Part shown: positions 13,404-26,541 of the stretch, piece by piece
Numbering within the stretch: position 1 is the stretch's first letter
Layout of the letters: every line of letters begins with the position of its first letter
Assembly (NCBI RefSeq): GCF_003369915.1
Contig: NC_046677.1
Location: 28,600,913 to 28,664,912 of the forward strand
Source: Drosophila miranda
Lineage: Eukaryota > Arthropoda > Insecta > Diptera > Drosophilidae
Reading direction: 5' to 3'
DNA length: 64,000 bases
Made by a program: the position numbers and the translations under genes
The notes under the pieces: generated by a model
The model's input: the letters and a program-made list of their open reading frames with translations, nothing else
What the model was told of the DNA's origin: nothing
The model's database searches: none

Positions 13404-16041
13404 AATCGATTCGCAGGACTCTCCCAATCACGAAGAGACATGCCGCGCCCCAATCGGCTGCCGTATAGCAGAGATATAGCGTACAGAAAACCCAGTATTT
13501 TAATGGTGCACATCCAAATTTTCGGGAGGCTATATCTCGGCCTCTCAACTACGAAAATGAGGCCGATTTTTTGAAAATTTAATGATGGTTAATCATGATT
13601 TTTTGCGAAAATCGTGAAAAAATGGATGTCCCTTTTTCCGATGGCAGTCGATTCGCAGGACTCTCCCAATCACGAAGAGACATGCCGCGCCCCAATCGGC
13701 TGCCGTATAGCAGTGATATAGCGTACAGAAAAACCAGTATTTTAATGGGAGCCTATATCCCAGCCAGACAGAATCGTATCTCAGCAGGACAGAAGTGCAC
13801 CTATTGCAAGATCCGCATAAGAAGCCATCGTCATCCCTTGACCTGGCCATCGACAACAAGGTATCTGACTATGACAGCCAAGGAAAGAGCTACGCGGGCT
13901 ACTAGACTCTAGATATATCTCATTGTTGTTAGGTTTAAGGATATACGCGTATATATATTAAGATATATTAAGATAGTAAATACAAATGTTCTCCACTTGT
14001 TTATTTATTTATACTAAGCTAAGTTATGATGAATAAAACTATGAAAAATCATCTTTGCTGTTTTCTGTATGGGGAGGGAGGAAACTATACCGATTACAAA
14101 AAGGCGTGGCTCACCCAGATTGGTTCACAATTAGCGGAGAAAACTATATATTTTTGATTGGGGAAAATGTCCTTGATCCTTGATAAGGACTCCATCAAAT
14201 CAGGGACATTTTTCGATCACAGGAAGTCATCGCACACCCATATCGGCCCACAAAAAGCCAAGAGAAATATGTTTGTATGGTTGGGGATGTGGGAATCCTT
14301 ACCGAAGGATCAAGGAAAATTTTCTGATCAGGTCGGGCTATGGCCCGCCCCCATCGGGCCACTAATAAGGGAGAAAGCAAGATATATATGTCTGGAGAAA
14401 ATATCCCTTATCCTTGGTCCTTGATAATGACTCTATCAGATCAAGGATGCTATTCCGAATACAGGAAGCCGTAGCACGTCTGGATCGGGCCACAAATAGA
14501 GGAGAAAACAACAAAAGTTGTTATTGTCAATTGTTGTACAACAAATTGTTGTTATTGCACAACAACAACGCTCAACCAGCGACCGCCCAAATGGTCAAAA
14601 TCAAAAATTTCAGATCTGGGATACCAGGCGAACAGAAATCAGCAGAAGGTCGCTAGTTTTTTTATTTTTTTCAATTTTATTTTTCCGTTTTTGAACCCCC
14701 AAAAGTACTTCCATATTTTCATTGGCCGCTCATTAATAATATTAATAATTATTATTTTTGATTTTTATTGTTTTCGCTTTAAAAAAAAGCAGCGACCATC
14801 TGCTGATTTCTGTTCGCCTGGTATCCCAGATCTGAAATTTTTGATTTTGACCATTTGGGCGGTCGCTGGTTGAGCGTTGTTGTTGTGCAATAACAACAAT
14901 TTGTTGTACAACAATTGACAATAACAACTTTTGTTGTTTTCTCCTCTATTTGTGGCCCGATCCAGACGTGCTACGGCTTCCTGTATTCGGAATAGCATCC
15001 TTGATCTGATAGAGTCATTATCAAGGACCAAGGATAAGGGATATTTTCTCCAGACATATATATCTTGCTTTCTCCCTTATTAGTGGCCCGATGGGGGCGG
15101 GCCATAGCCCGACCTGATCAGAAAATTTTCCTTGATCCTTCGGTAAGGATTCCCACATCCCCAACCATACAAACATATTTCTCTTGGCTTTTTGTGGGCC
15201 GATATGGGTGTGCGATGACTTCCTGTGATCGAAAAATGTCCCTGATTTGATGGAGTCCTTATCAAGGATCAAGGACATTTTCCCCAATCAAAAATATATA
15301 GTTTTCTCCGCTAATTGTGAACCAATCTGGGTGAGCCACGCCTTTTTGTAATCGGTATAGTTTCCTCCCTCCCCATACAGAAAACAGCAAAGATGATTTT
15401 TCATAGTTTTATTCATCATAACTTAGCTTAGTATAAATAAATAAACAAGTGGAGAACATTTGTATTTACTATCTTAATATATCTTAATATATATACGCGT
15501 ATATCCTTAAACCTAACAACAATGAGATATATCTAGAGTCTAGTAGCCCGCGTAGCTCTTTCCTTGGCTGTCATAGTCAGAGTCCTTGTTGTCGATGGCC
15601 AGGTCAAGGGATGACGATGGCTTCTTATGCGGATCTTGCAATAGGTGCACTTCTGTCCTGCTGAGATACGATTCTGTCTGGCTGGGATATAGGCTCCCAT
15701 TAAAATACTGGTTTTTCTGTACGCTATATCACTGCTATACGGCAGCCGATTGGGGCGCGGCATGTCTCTTCGTGATTGGGAGAGTCCTGCGAATCGACTG
15801 CCATCGGAAAAAGGGACATCCATTTTTTCACGATTTTCGCAAAAAATCATGATTAACCATCATTAAATTTTCAAAAAATCGGCCTCATTTTCGTAGTTGA
15901 GAGGCCGAGATATAGCCTCTCGAAAATTTGGATGTGCACCATTAAAATACTCGTGTTTCTGTACGCTATATCTCTGCTATACGGCAGCCGATTGGGGCGC
16001 GGCTTGTCTCTTCGTGATTGGGAGAGTCCTGCGAATCGATT
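13404..16041. repeat. Large near-perfect palindrome (foldback-type element)
   Basis: Bases 13404-14654 reappear as reverse complement at 14791-16041. Every pair of positions I checked adds up to 29445, so the 1251-bp arms are collinear without indels. Only scattered substitutions are seen (for example 13441, and the single codon difference in mirrored frames). The spacer, 14655-14790, is 136 bp and AT-rich. Each arm holds two kinds of internal tandem repeat: a unit of about 210 bp near the outside and four degenerate units of about 115 bp inside. Long arms built of tandem repeats around a small centre are the hallmark of foldback elements (FB, Galileo). No transposase is present, and the mirrored open frames (13595-13912, 15533-15850) do not look like proteins. 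Termini and target duplication were not resolved, so two head-to-head repeat copies remain possible. Confidence 0.85.
14040..14512. repeat. Degenerate ~115-bp tandem repeats inside the palindrome arm
   Basis: Four successive units end at about 14155, 14275, 14390 and 14512. Each closes with a phrase of the type CGGGCCAC(A/T)AATA..GGAGAAA and reopens with AAAAT..CCTTGATCCTTGATAA.GACTC.ATCA. Units diverge by roughly a quarter to a third from one another. The same set is mirrored at 14933-15405 in the other arm. The divergence between units, compared with near-identity between arms, shows the tandem array is old and the inverted duplication (or homogenisation of the arms) is recent. Confidence 0.65.
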
Positions 16042-16860
16042 GCCACCGGAGAAAATGACATCCATTTTTTCACGATTTTCGCAAAACCTCTTTTACGCAA
16101 AATACAATAAAAGCAAGTGTTTAAAAAAACCAGTCAACTAGAAAATATATTCACCAATCGTATAAAATTACGTGGGCATGGCTAAATCTTCCATATAGCT
16201 GATATTCGACGGAAGAGCAAAATTGAGGGAATCGTCGTATTTGTTGAATCGGTAATGGCCCGTTTGACAACATTTAAATCCTTGTCGCTCACATTCAAAA
16301 AAGTTAGATTTGGCGCGCACCATTCGTAACCAGTCGATAGTATCGATAGCCGAACTTGAATCGGGTAAGGACTTCTTTTACCCCATTTGTAAGCCATGAT
16401 TTAGTCAAAATAAAATACTGACAAGCAATTTAAAGTTGTTAAAGTGTTAGAAAATGTATTCATCGATGGGATAAAGCTAAGTGGGCAAAGCTGAAAAATA
16501 TAGCTTGTAATATTCGACGGAATATCAAAAACGAGGAATATGTAAAATAGAACTTGAAATCGTCAGTATATTTAGGGTATATTTTAAAAATGAGGCGGTA
16601 TATTTCGGTGCTGTTTTAAGTGTCATACTGTAGAAATACTGGTTTTGGCCGCGCTCCCATGGTATTTTTGTCAATTTCATCAATCTATTAATTTAATTTT
16701 CAATGTTATATAAAGATCCAATAAAAGCAAGTATTTCGAATAGGCCAATCATGTATAGAATTGATTCATCAATCGTACAAAACTGAGTGGGCATGGCTAA
16801 ATGTTCTATATAGCTGGTAATATTTGACGGAATATCAAAAACGAGGAATATGTAAAATAG
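16042..16860. repeat. Tandem duplicated promoter-proximal segments
   Basis: Segment 16465-16609 matches 16775-16919 with few changes, an offset of 310 bp; both contain TATTCGACGG/TATTTGACGG, ATATCAAAAACGAGGAATAT and Motif 6. A third, shorter and more diverged relative starts near 16100 (AAAAGCAAGTGTTT... then GTGGGCATGGCTAAAT...). The left Motif 6 copy (GTCAGTATATTT, 16562-16573) is followed by only a decayed Motif 1 (TGTCATACTG, 16621-16630), whereas the right copy keeps an intact one. This looks like serial duplication of a housekeeping promoter with decay of the outer copies. Confidence 0.6.
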
Positions 16861-16871
16861 AACTTGAATTC

Positions 16872-16972
16872 GTCAGTATATTTACGGTATATTTTGAAAA
16901 TGAGGCGGTATGTTTCGGTTTATTTCTGAGGGTCGGACGGTATGTTTTATCGATAAATCCGCGGTCACACTG
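16872..16972 (+). promoter_or_regulatory. Housekeeping core promoter: Motif 6, DRE, Motif 1 (assigned to Su(dx))
   Basis: Three motifs of the TATA-less Drosophila promoter class occur in order: Motif 6 (GTCAGTATATTT) at 16872-16883, a DRE (TATCGATA, the DREF site) at 16948-16955, and Motif 1 (CGGTCACACTG) at 16962-16972. In this class transcription starts within a few tens of bases of Motif 1, so initiation is expected near 16965-16985. All three read in the plus orientation, and the next plus-strand gene is Su(dx). The hAT-type insertion begins only 15 bases after Motif 1, inside or right at the start of the transcript. Confidence 0.7.
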
Positions 16973-16987
16973 ATTGAATGTGGAAAG

Positions 16988-17825
16988 TAGTGATGTAAAT
17001 TTGAATAAAAACATCGATGTCGATGTCCATCGATGTTATCAAAATCAAACATCAATGTTGGATTGATACATCGGATTTATGCTTCGATGCATCGATGTAT
17101 CGATGTTTGAAAACTTTCCCATTTGATTATATTATTATTATTGCGTTATTATTATACAAAAAATCTTAAAACTAATAAATTGTGTTGTCGGAAGCTGGGT
17201 TGTATTCGGTACATAAACCGTCTACAGTTTGGTCGTCGCAACTAGAACTTGAACCAGTTGGACTGCGGAGGTGGTATCCTAGATAGGGTTCACTTACTCT
17301 GTGCGGTGGTTACATTTCATTTCATTACTTGACAGCAATAGAGTAAATAGTAGTTTATTGCTTCACCCTTTTTGGTGGGTTCGAGTTTACAAGTGCAATT
17401 GTCTATTCTTAGTTGCTAAGGTAATTTTCGTGTCGTCATATTTATGAGTATTTGTGTATGAGATTGTACTGTCTATTCTGTAATATTAATAAGGTATATG
17501 TCTGTGACTGAACAGTACCCTTCCCAAACACACAACGGGTTGCCTTCGAATGATGTTAACGGCGGTCGCAGTTTCATATTTAAACAAATGTATACCATCT
17601 ATAGTAAATTTGATTCATTTTAAGTCAATGTTTACTTACTTTGGCATTGCTGTGTTGCTGCTTACAAAAGACAAATACGCAATGATATGAAATTAAGCTA
17701 CCGATGTTTTGCAAAACATCGATGCATCACTGAACATCGGTATCAGCAAAAACATCGGAAAATATCAGTAAACATCGGCAGAAAAACATCGATGCTCGAT
17801 GCCTCGATGTTTTTTTACATCACTA
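16988..17825. mobile_element. Non-autonomous hAT-superfamily DNA transposon (838 bp)
   Basis: The element begins TAGTGATGTAAA and ends with its exact inverse, TTTACATCACTA. It is flanked by a perfect 8-bp target duplication GTGGAAAG (16980-16987 and 17826-17833). The 8-bp duplication fits the nTnnnnAn preference of Ac/Buster-type hATs, and the tip TAGTG fits the hAT terminal consensus YARNG. Subterminal blocks at about 17010-17108 and 17698-17812 are full of CATCGATG/CATCGG repeats in both orientations, probable transposase-binding sites. The interior has no coding capacity for a transposase, so it needs one in trans. Intact ends and duplication indicate a fairly recent insertion. Confidence 0.9.
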
Positions 17826-17833
17826 GTGGAAAG

Positions 17834-20800
17834 TGCAGAAATTAAAATTTTACAAAACAAGAAACAAGGTAAATAGGATAGCAAAAATGACGAGATGGCT
17901 TCGAAACGAATAACAAATGACGCTCCGTAGGTACGGTACACCTGTGACTTGTAAGCTGGCAACGAAATTGCTGCAAAGCCAAAAAAAAAACAATAACAAA
18001 TAAACTATTAGTTCTACACTATCAAATAACAGAAAGTACGCAGCGGAAAACCATCTGCTTTGCGGATAAACGTGCAACAAATACGCAACGCAAAGCAGCC
18101 AAGAAAACCAGGCCCAGAACCCACCAGCAATACACACGAGCACACACACATACAAATTATAGGAGCAGCAGCAGCAGCAGTAGCGCCAGAAGAAGGTAAG
18201 TCGAAGGCAAAGAAGGCGCAGGTAGAAGAAAACGTAAAAAAAAAAACGCCAGACCCCCAGTTAGTACACATGAAAATGGAAATTGTTTGCAGGCATGCAA
18301 AACACCTTTGTGCATTGGAATTTCCATTTGGGTAACATTCTCCAAGGTGTTGTTGGTGTTTCTGGCAAGGGCCGGTTCATACCCTGCCGCGACCTTTGCC
18401 TCAATTACAAACAAAAAGTGACACACACACACACACATGTGTGGATGCATATGTGTGAGCGAGGGAGCAGCTTTTTTTTGCCGTGCGTTACATGACCACG
18501 AATATTTGTAACTGTAATTGTAAGTAGCGGCGTATGTGTGGGTGTGCAAGTGTGAGTGCGCTAGTGCGTGTACCAATCGGTCGATACTATATTTCTATAT
18601 GGAAGCGGCAGCGTCATGGAAGTTCAAGTTGATACGAGTGTATATGTGTGTGTGTGTGTGTAGTTCAGGTGCACTAACGCAGATACCACCCCCTCACCCG
18701 CCGGCCGCTAAAAATGCATTTTGTCGCTTGATTTATTGACAACTTCAGCCCCTCTGCCCTCGGAGCACTGCGGAACCCGGGCCCGCCAGCTGTTGCAACT
18801 GTTTTTGTGTCTGTCTCCCTCTGCGTCTCGCCTCGCTGATTACACATTTTCGCTTTTCCTGCTGCTAGTGCACTCACTCTGCCCATAATGGCCGCCGCCG
18901 CCTGTGCTTCCCTCGCAGATAAGTTCGTCCCCTATCAGGCGACTCTTCGATTCTTTGTTTTCAAGCATTTACTATCACCAATACGGAGTAAGCGGTATAT
19001 CTGAGGGTATATTCTATTGCTCGAGCAGTATGCAACACGCGTACTAGATCTAGAATATTCTGCATGAAACATGCTAGATGGGGCATCACCCATGAATCAT
19101 CATTTGTGCATGTAGATGTATCTGACAATCAGGAGAGCCACAAAAACGACCTACTCATACAAAGATTCTCGTTCGAAAGTCGGAAGACTAAATGCTAGCG
19201 AAGCAGAATTTCGCTTGTAGAATTTTCTGAATCCCAGATAAATTACGCATCTAGTTAGCGCTAGAAAAGCTATAGAAAGTTGCACATTATTAGCCATTAG
19301 ACACCCATCCATCCATCCATTACAATCAGATTTTCTTATAAAATTAATAGACACAGAATATGTACAATGAATGTAATTAACACCCATATAGAGCGTTTTT
19401 TGTTATTGTTATTAAATGAATTGTATTTTATACATATGTACATCCGACGTTTTGTTGATAACATTCTCTGCACATAATATTTGCCCAAGATAAAGCTGTC
19501 AAAGCATAGCGAAGGCCAGTGCTAATTGCATTCTAAATGATGTGCCTCTCTGCTGTTTTCATTAAATATCAACAAACCAAGCAGACTTTGTTCGAAGCGC
19601 TCTACAATTGTAATCACAGCTGTCTTTGGCGCCTCTCAGCACAGTTGACCGTTTTTCATAATTGAACAAACTGTCGTTGTTGCCTGGCACTTGACACACA
19701 CTCTCCCACAAAAATATACGTGTACATGCGTCTGTCTACATTTCTTCACGTGTTCTCAGAAAACTTTTGAGGCGATATCACCGACTATTGCATTCAATAA
19801 ACAACAGAAGCAAAAGCAAACGAAGCAGCAATCAAATCAATATGCAATATGCAATGTCCATTCAACAATCGAAACTGTATAGGTACTATGGTTTACCGTT
19901 GTTTCCCACACCCTCCCCCCCCTTTTGTTGATGAGTCACACCATCGGTCCCCGCATTACCGGAGTATTATACAATCTATTGTGTATGTCCATTGTGTCTG
20001 CTCTACTGTGTGCTGTGTGTGCACTGCCTGCGGCGTGTCTGGGTGTTTGCTATCAAAATTATGGATGACCAGGCCCATTGGCTGGGGAAAATGTACATTG
20101 TATGCCATGACAGCCGCAAATTAAAGGCGAAAAATTAATAACTCGAGGTACGGTGCTTCACAGAACTGTGACCGTAAGTAGGAGGGAGAGGGAGAGCTTA
20201 AGGTTTCACTTTCAATAGATCGATGTGGTGTTGTTAATAATGGGAAAACTTAAGATTTTATCGGTAGTTTATGGACAGTCCGTCTCAGACCAATAAGTCT
20301 GTGAAGCTCTCTAGTTTGCTCTACTTGTTTTATGCAGATATCCGCCCCAAGAGGGCACTCCTATAGGATATCTTATCCATCGAGAAAGGGCTTAAAACAT
20401 TCAATGTTTAAACATTTAACTCTTTTCTCCTTGTGTATGCATGTATAACACAGGGTACAGTTGCATGTGCCAGGGCCTGGTCAGTGGTCTTAGATTTACA
20501 CGTATCTGATGAATAATCGAAGAAATCCCAACAGAATTCTCCAACCAAACTTCAGAGCTTTGCAAAAAAAGAGTGAAGGCTATTTTTTTTTGTGGGGCCA
20601 TACTGTCGTATAAATGTATAGTACATCAGCTACTATAGTTAAACAGAGTTTATCTTATCGGTATTCGCTTTCATAATGATATACAGAGCTTTAATTATCT
20701 CCAAAGCTGGCAAAAGATTAAAGCCTTTACGTGATCTAAAGAGGAAACCAGCCAAAAAAAGAGTTCTAGTTTTCGCAGCTTAATTTTGTTGCAACGGAAG

Positions 20801-21080
20801 TGAGTTTGGTTTGCTGAAAATGCACTTTAAAATATTTATAAGAATATAAGAACCTTGAACTCCCATTCGGTCGGAGCCTTCACCTGCATAGTCACCACCA
20901 ATCTTATCAGTTGTTATCAATTGGGGGCTTTTTACGAAATTGGTACGAAGTTCGTTCAACATTTCACATTTTCTGTGTGTTTCTTTTTGCAGCACCCGAA
21001 GGAGCAGCGTCCAAGGAGCCAGGAGCTAGCCGCTAGCCGGGAGGAGACGACCAAACACACACACACAAAAAGCGACACAA
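17834..21080 (+). other. Su(dx) 5' non-coding exon(s) and first intron
   Basis: The leader of Su(dx) should lie here. Candidate donors are CAAG|GTAAAT (17869) and GAAGAAG|GTAAGT (18196). The coding exon opens at the acceptor TTTTTGCAG|CACC, so it starts at 20993, leaving 88 bases of leader before the ATG at 21081. The intervening 2.8-3.1 kb is intron with (CA)n/(GT)n runs near 18421-18437 and 18643-18660. I see no RNA gene or second coding unit in it. Confidence 0.55.
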
Positions 21081-24287
<3,207 letters not shown>

Positions 24288-26541
24288 GTGGCAGTTGATT
24301 TTTGGTCGGTTTGTTGATTAATGTTTAATTCCAATTGAGCGCCTGTCCCCCACCCCCCATACACCCATCCTCATATCCTTGTGAACGAACGTCCATGGTT
24401 GCGTTGATATAGTTACTGTTATTATTATTACGTTTACGTATAAATATGTATATGTATTACTTTGTATACACACAGAAACACTTTTCGTCTGTCGTGTCTA
24501 TATAATTCCTATGTTCGCTACCACCTAAAGATCTGTAATCTATAATCTATAATTGTTTACACCCCGCAATCGCATCCGAGTGTTGAGTATTTTGCCATAA
24601 GATTGCAACGACCCCTACCACTCCCCCGCTTCTGATTCTTTGCTTCTAGTTCAATTTTACAACGAGCCCTGGTCCCTGGTCCCTCGTCCCCTGCCCCTTG
24701 CCCCCACTTACTGTTGCCCTATAATTGCATTGTAAATAGTTTGACACGAAAAAGATTTACACCGGAAAATTGTTAAAGAAAGGGGAACTTTTTGGGTTTA
24801 CTAGCCGCCAAGGTGCAACTGTTTTAAAAATGTTCAATTGTTTAACGTCGTATATACACACAAACACACACACATCACAAATACTATATATATTTATATA
24901 TAGAACTATATTTTAAATATATATATCCCACACAAATACAGAGAGGAAGAGAGAAGAGGCAGAAGATATCGTGAGATGAAGAACACCGAAGAAAACACAC
25001 CGCAAATCGTAACAAAATATGTTTAGGGTTTTAAACAGGCAAACAAAATACAATTAAATCAATAATAAATTCAAATAGCAATAATTGTTGTTAACAAAAG
25101 CTAAACAAGTAGTGAAAGAGGAGGAAAGGAACGGATCAACGGGAGCGATATGTATGTATACGTATATATAATAATGTATAATACCCTCTTCGAAGGGGTA
25201 CTATAACGATAATGATTATACTCGTCGTATATTTGCATGTGAGCGAAGAAGCGTTGATTGTGTACGGATTACATATTATATATATATATGATATATATTA
25301 TATATTAAATAGATTTTATTTAGTTTAATGCAATGTGTACTGTATTATATAAAATAAATGCAAAATTATTTAGTGATATACGAGACGGTTTCTCAATGGT
25401 TTTTGATGGATACCTCCCTTGGGGTATGTCCAAAAATCCACTCCCGAACATCTGCTTAGTCAACATCTAAATGTGCTGATGCGGCAATAAATGTAATTAT
25501 TTTAAGCGCATTTCTGGTATGCGCCAGCCTGGCATTGCATTTTTAATGTCTCGCAATTAAAATGTATTACGAAATATGCGCGGAAAACACTGGAATTTCC
25601 GTGCCAGAGGACGAGAACCACCCAGCCACTAAATCGGTTACAGAATCCAGCCACAAATGGAGGGAAGACCCAGTGATAACATCATCGTTATAGTCACATC
25701 GGGGCGTGGCCTAACCTACATTTTTCCCCCGAGTTTTGTGTGGGGGCAAGGGAAATTTAACAAGCTTCTCCATTATTTATTGCGGTTAAATTGCAAAAAC
25801 GCAGCAGTCAAAACAACAACAGCAGCAGCAACAAAAACACAGATAAAAAGTCAACCACGCCCCAAACAACACGAACACCTTTTGCCACTTTTGTTGTTGC
25901 TACTGGTGCTTGTTGCTTGCCGCTGGGAATGGAATGGAATGGTGTTCGGCTCCAGGATGCTGCAGGCCCCCGTCGCTTGTATTGTTTTGTAATTATGCCC
26001 CTCGAAAAGGGCAGGAACCATGGTGGCGTGGTGGCTTGGTGGTCGCCTCTCAGCGTGTGAGTAGGAGTGTTTGCGTTTACACCTGGGAGCGCCTGGTAGG
26101 TGCAACCAATTTTCACTTTCATTCATGATTTATGCATTTGTAGTGGGGCCTGGGCGTTTCGCGTTGCCTTGCCAACGGATACAATTTTTAAAGTTCATAT
26201 AAGCTAAGCGAAGTGTGGCACATAATTGGTGGAAAATGCAGTTAACCAGACCCCAAATTCCATGGATATGCCATTGTTTGACTGCGCATTGCACTGCATC
26301 GCATATTTGCATCGTTTTGTGTAGGTCCTTTGTTTAAATGCTTCCTGATGTGTAACCATTTAACTTCAACATTTAAATTGAACGGCGAGTATTGTTATCG
26401 AGAGCATCTATAGCAGGCGATCTTTTGCCATTCACAGGGATGATCAGCTGTCGACAGCTGTCGATTGTTTGTATTTGTTGTTGGTGGTGCGCCACAGATT
26501 GAATTGTGAAAATTTAGATTCAAAAACACCGCAAAATCAGA
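24288..26541 (+). other. Su(dx) 3' UTR and intergenic DNA
   Basis: AT-rich 3' UTR runs to about 25380, with poly(A) signals AATAAA at 25064-25069 and 25353-25358 and one Pumilio-type element TGTAAATA at 24731-24738. The rest (25400-26400) is unremarkable intergenic sequence. The last 140 bases carry the promoter of the Ndc80-like gene. Confidence 0.5.
26443..26460 (+). promoter_or_regulatory. Double E-box palindrome upstream of the Ndc80-like gene
   Basis: A perfect 16-bp palindrome CAGCTGTCGACAGCTG (26445-26460) contains two CAGCTG boxes. The left one sits in ATCAGCTGTC, close to the Drosophila core-promoter E-box motif AWCAGCTGWT. It lies about 85 bases before the ATG, a position fitting a TATA-less promoter. 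No TATA box is present. Confidence 0.5.

Noticed and set aside
13595..15850. Mirrored open frames of 105 codons in the two palindrome arms
   Set aside because: They match each other only because the arms are inverted copies; composition and many overlapping frames give no sign of a transposase.
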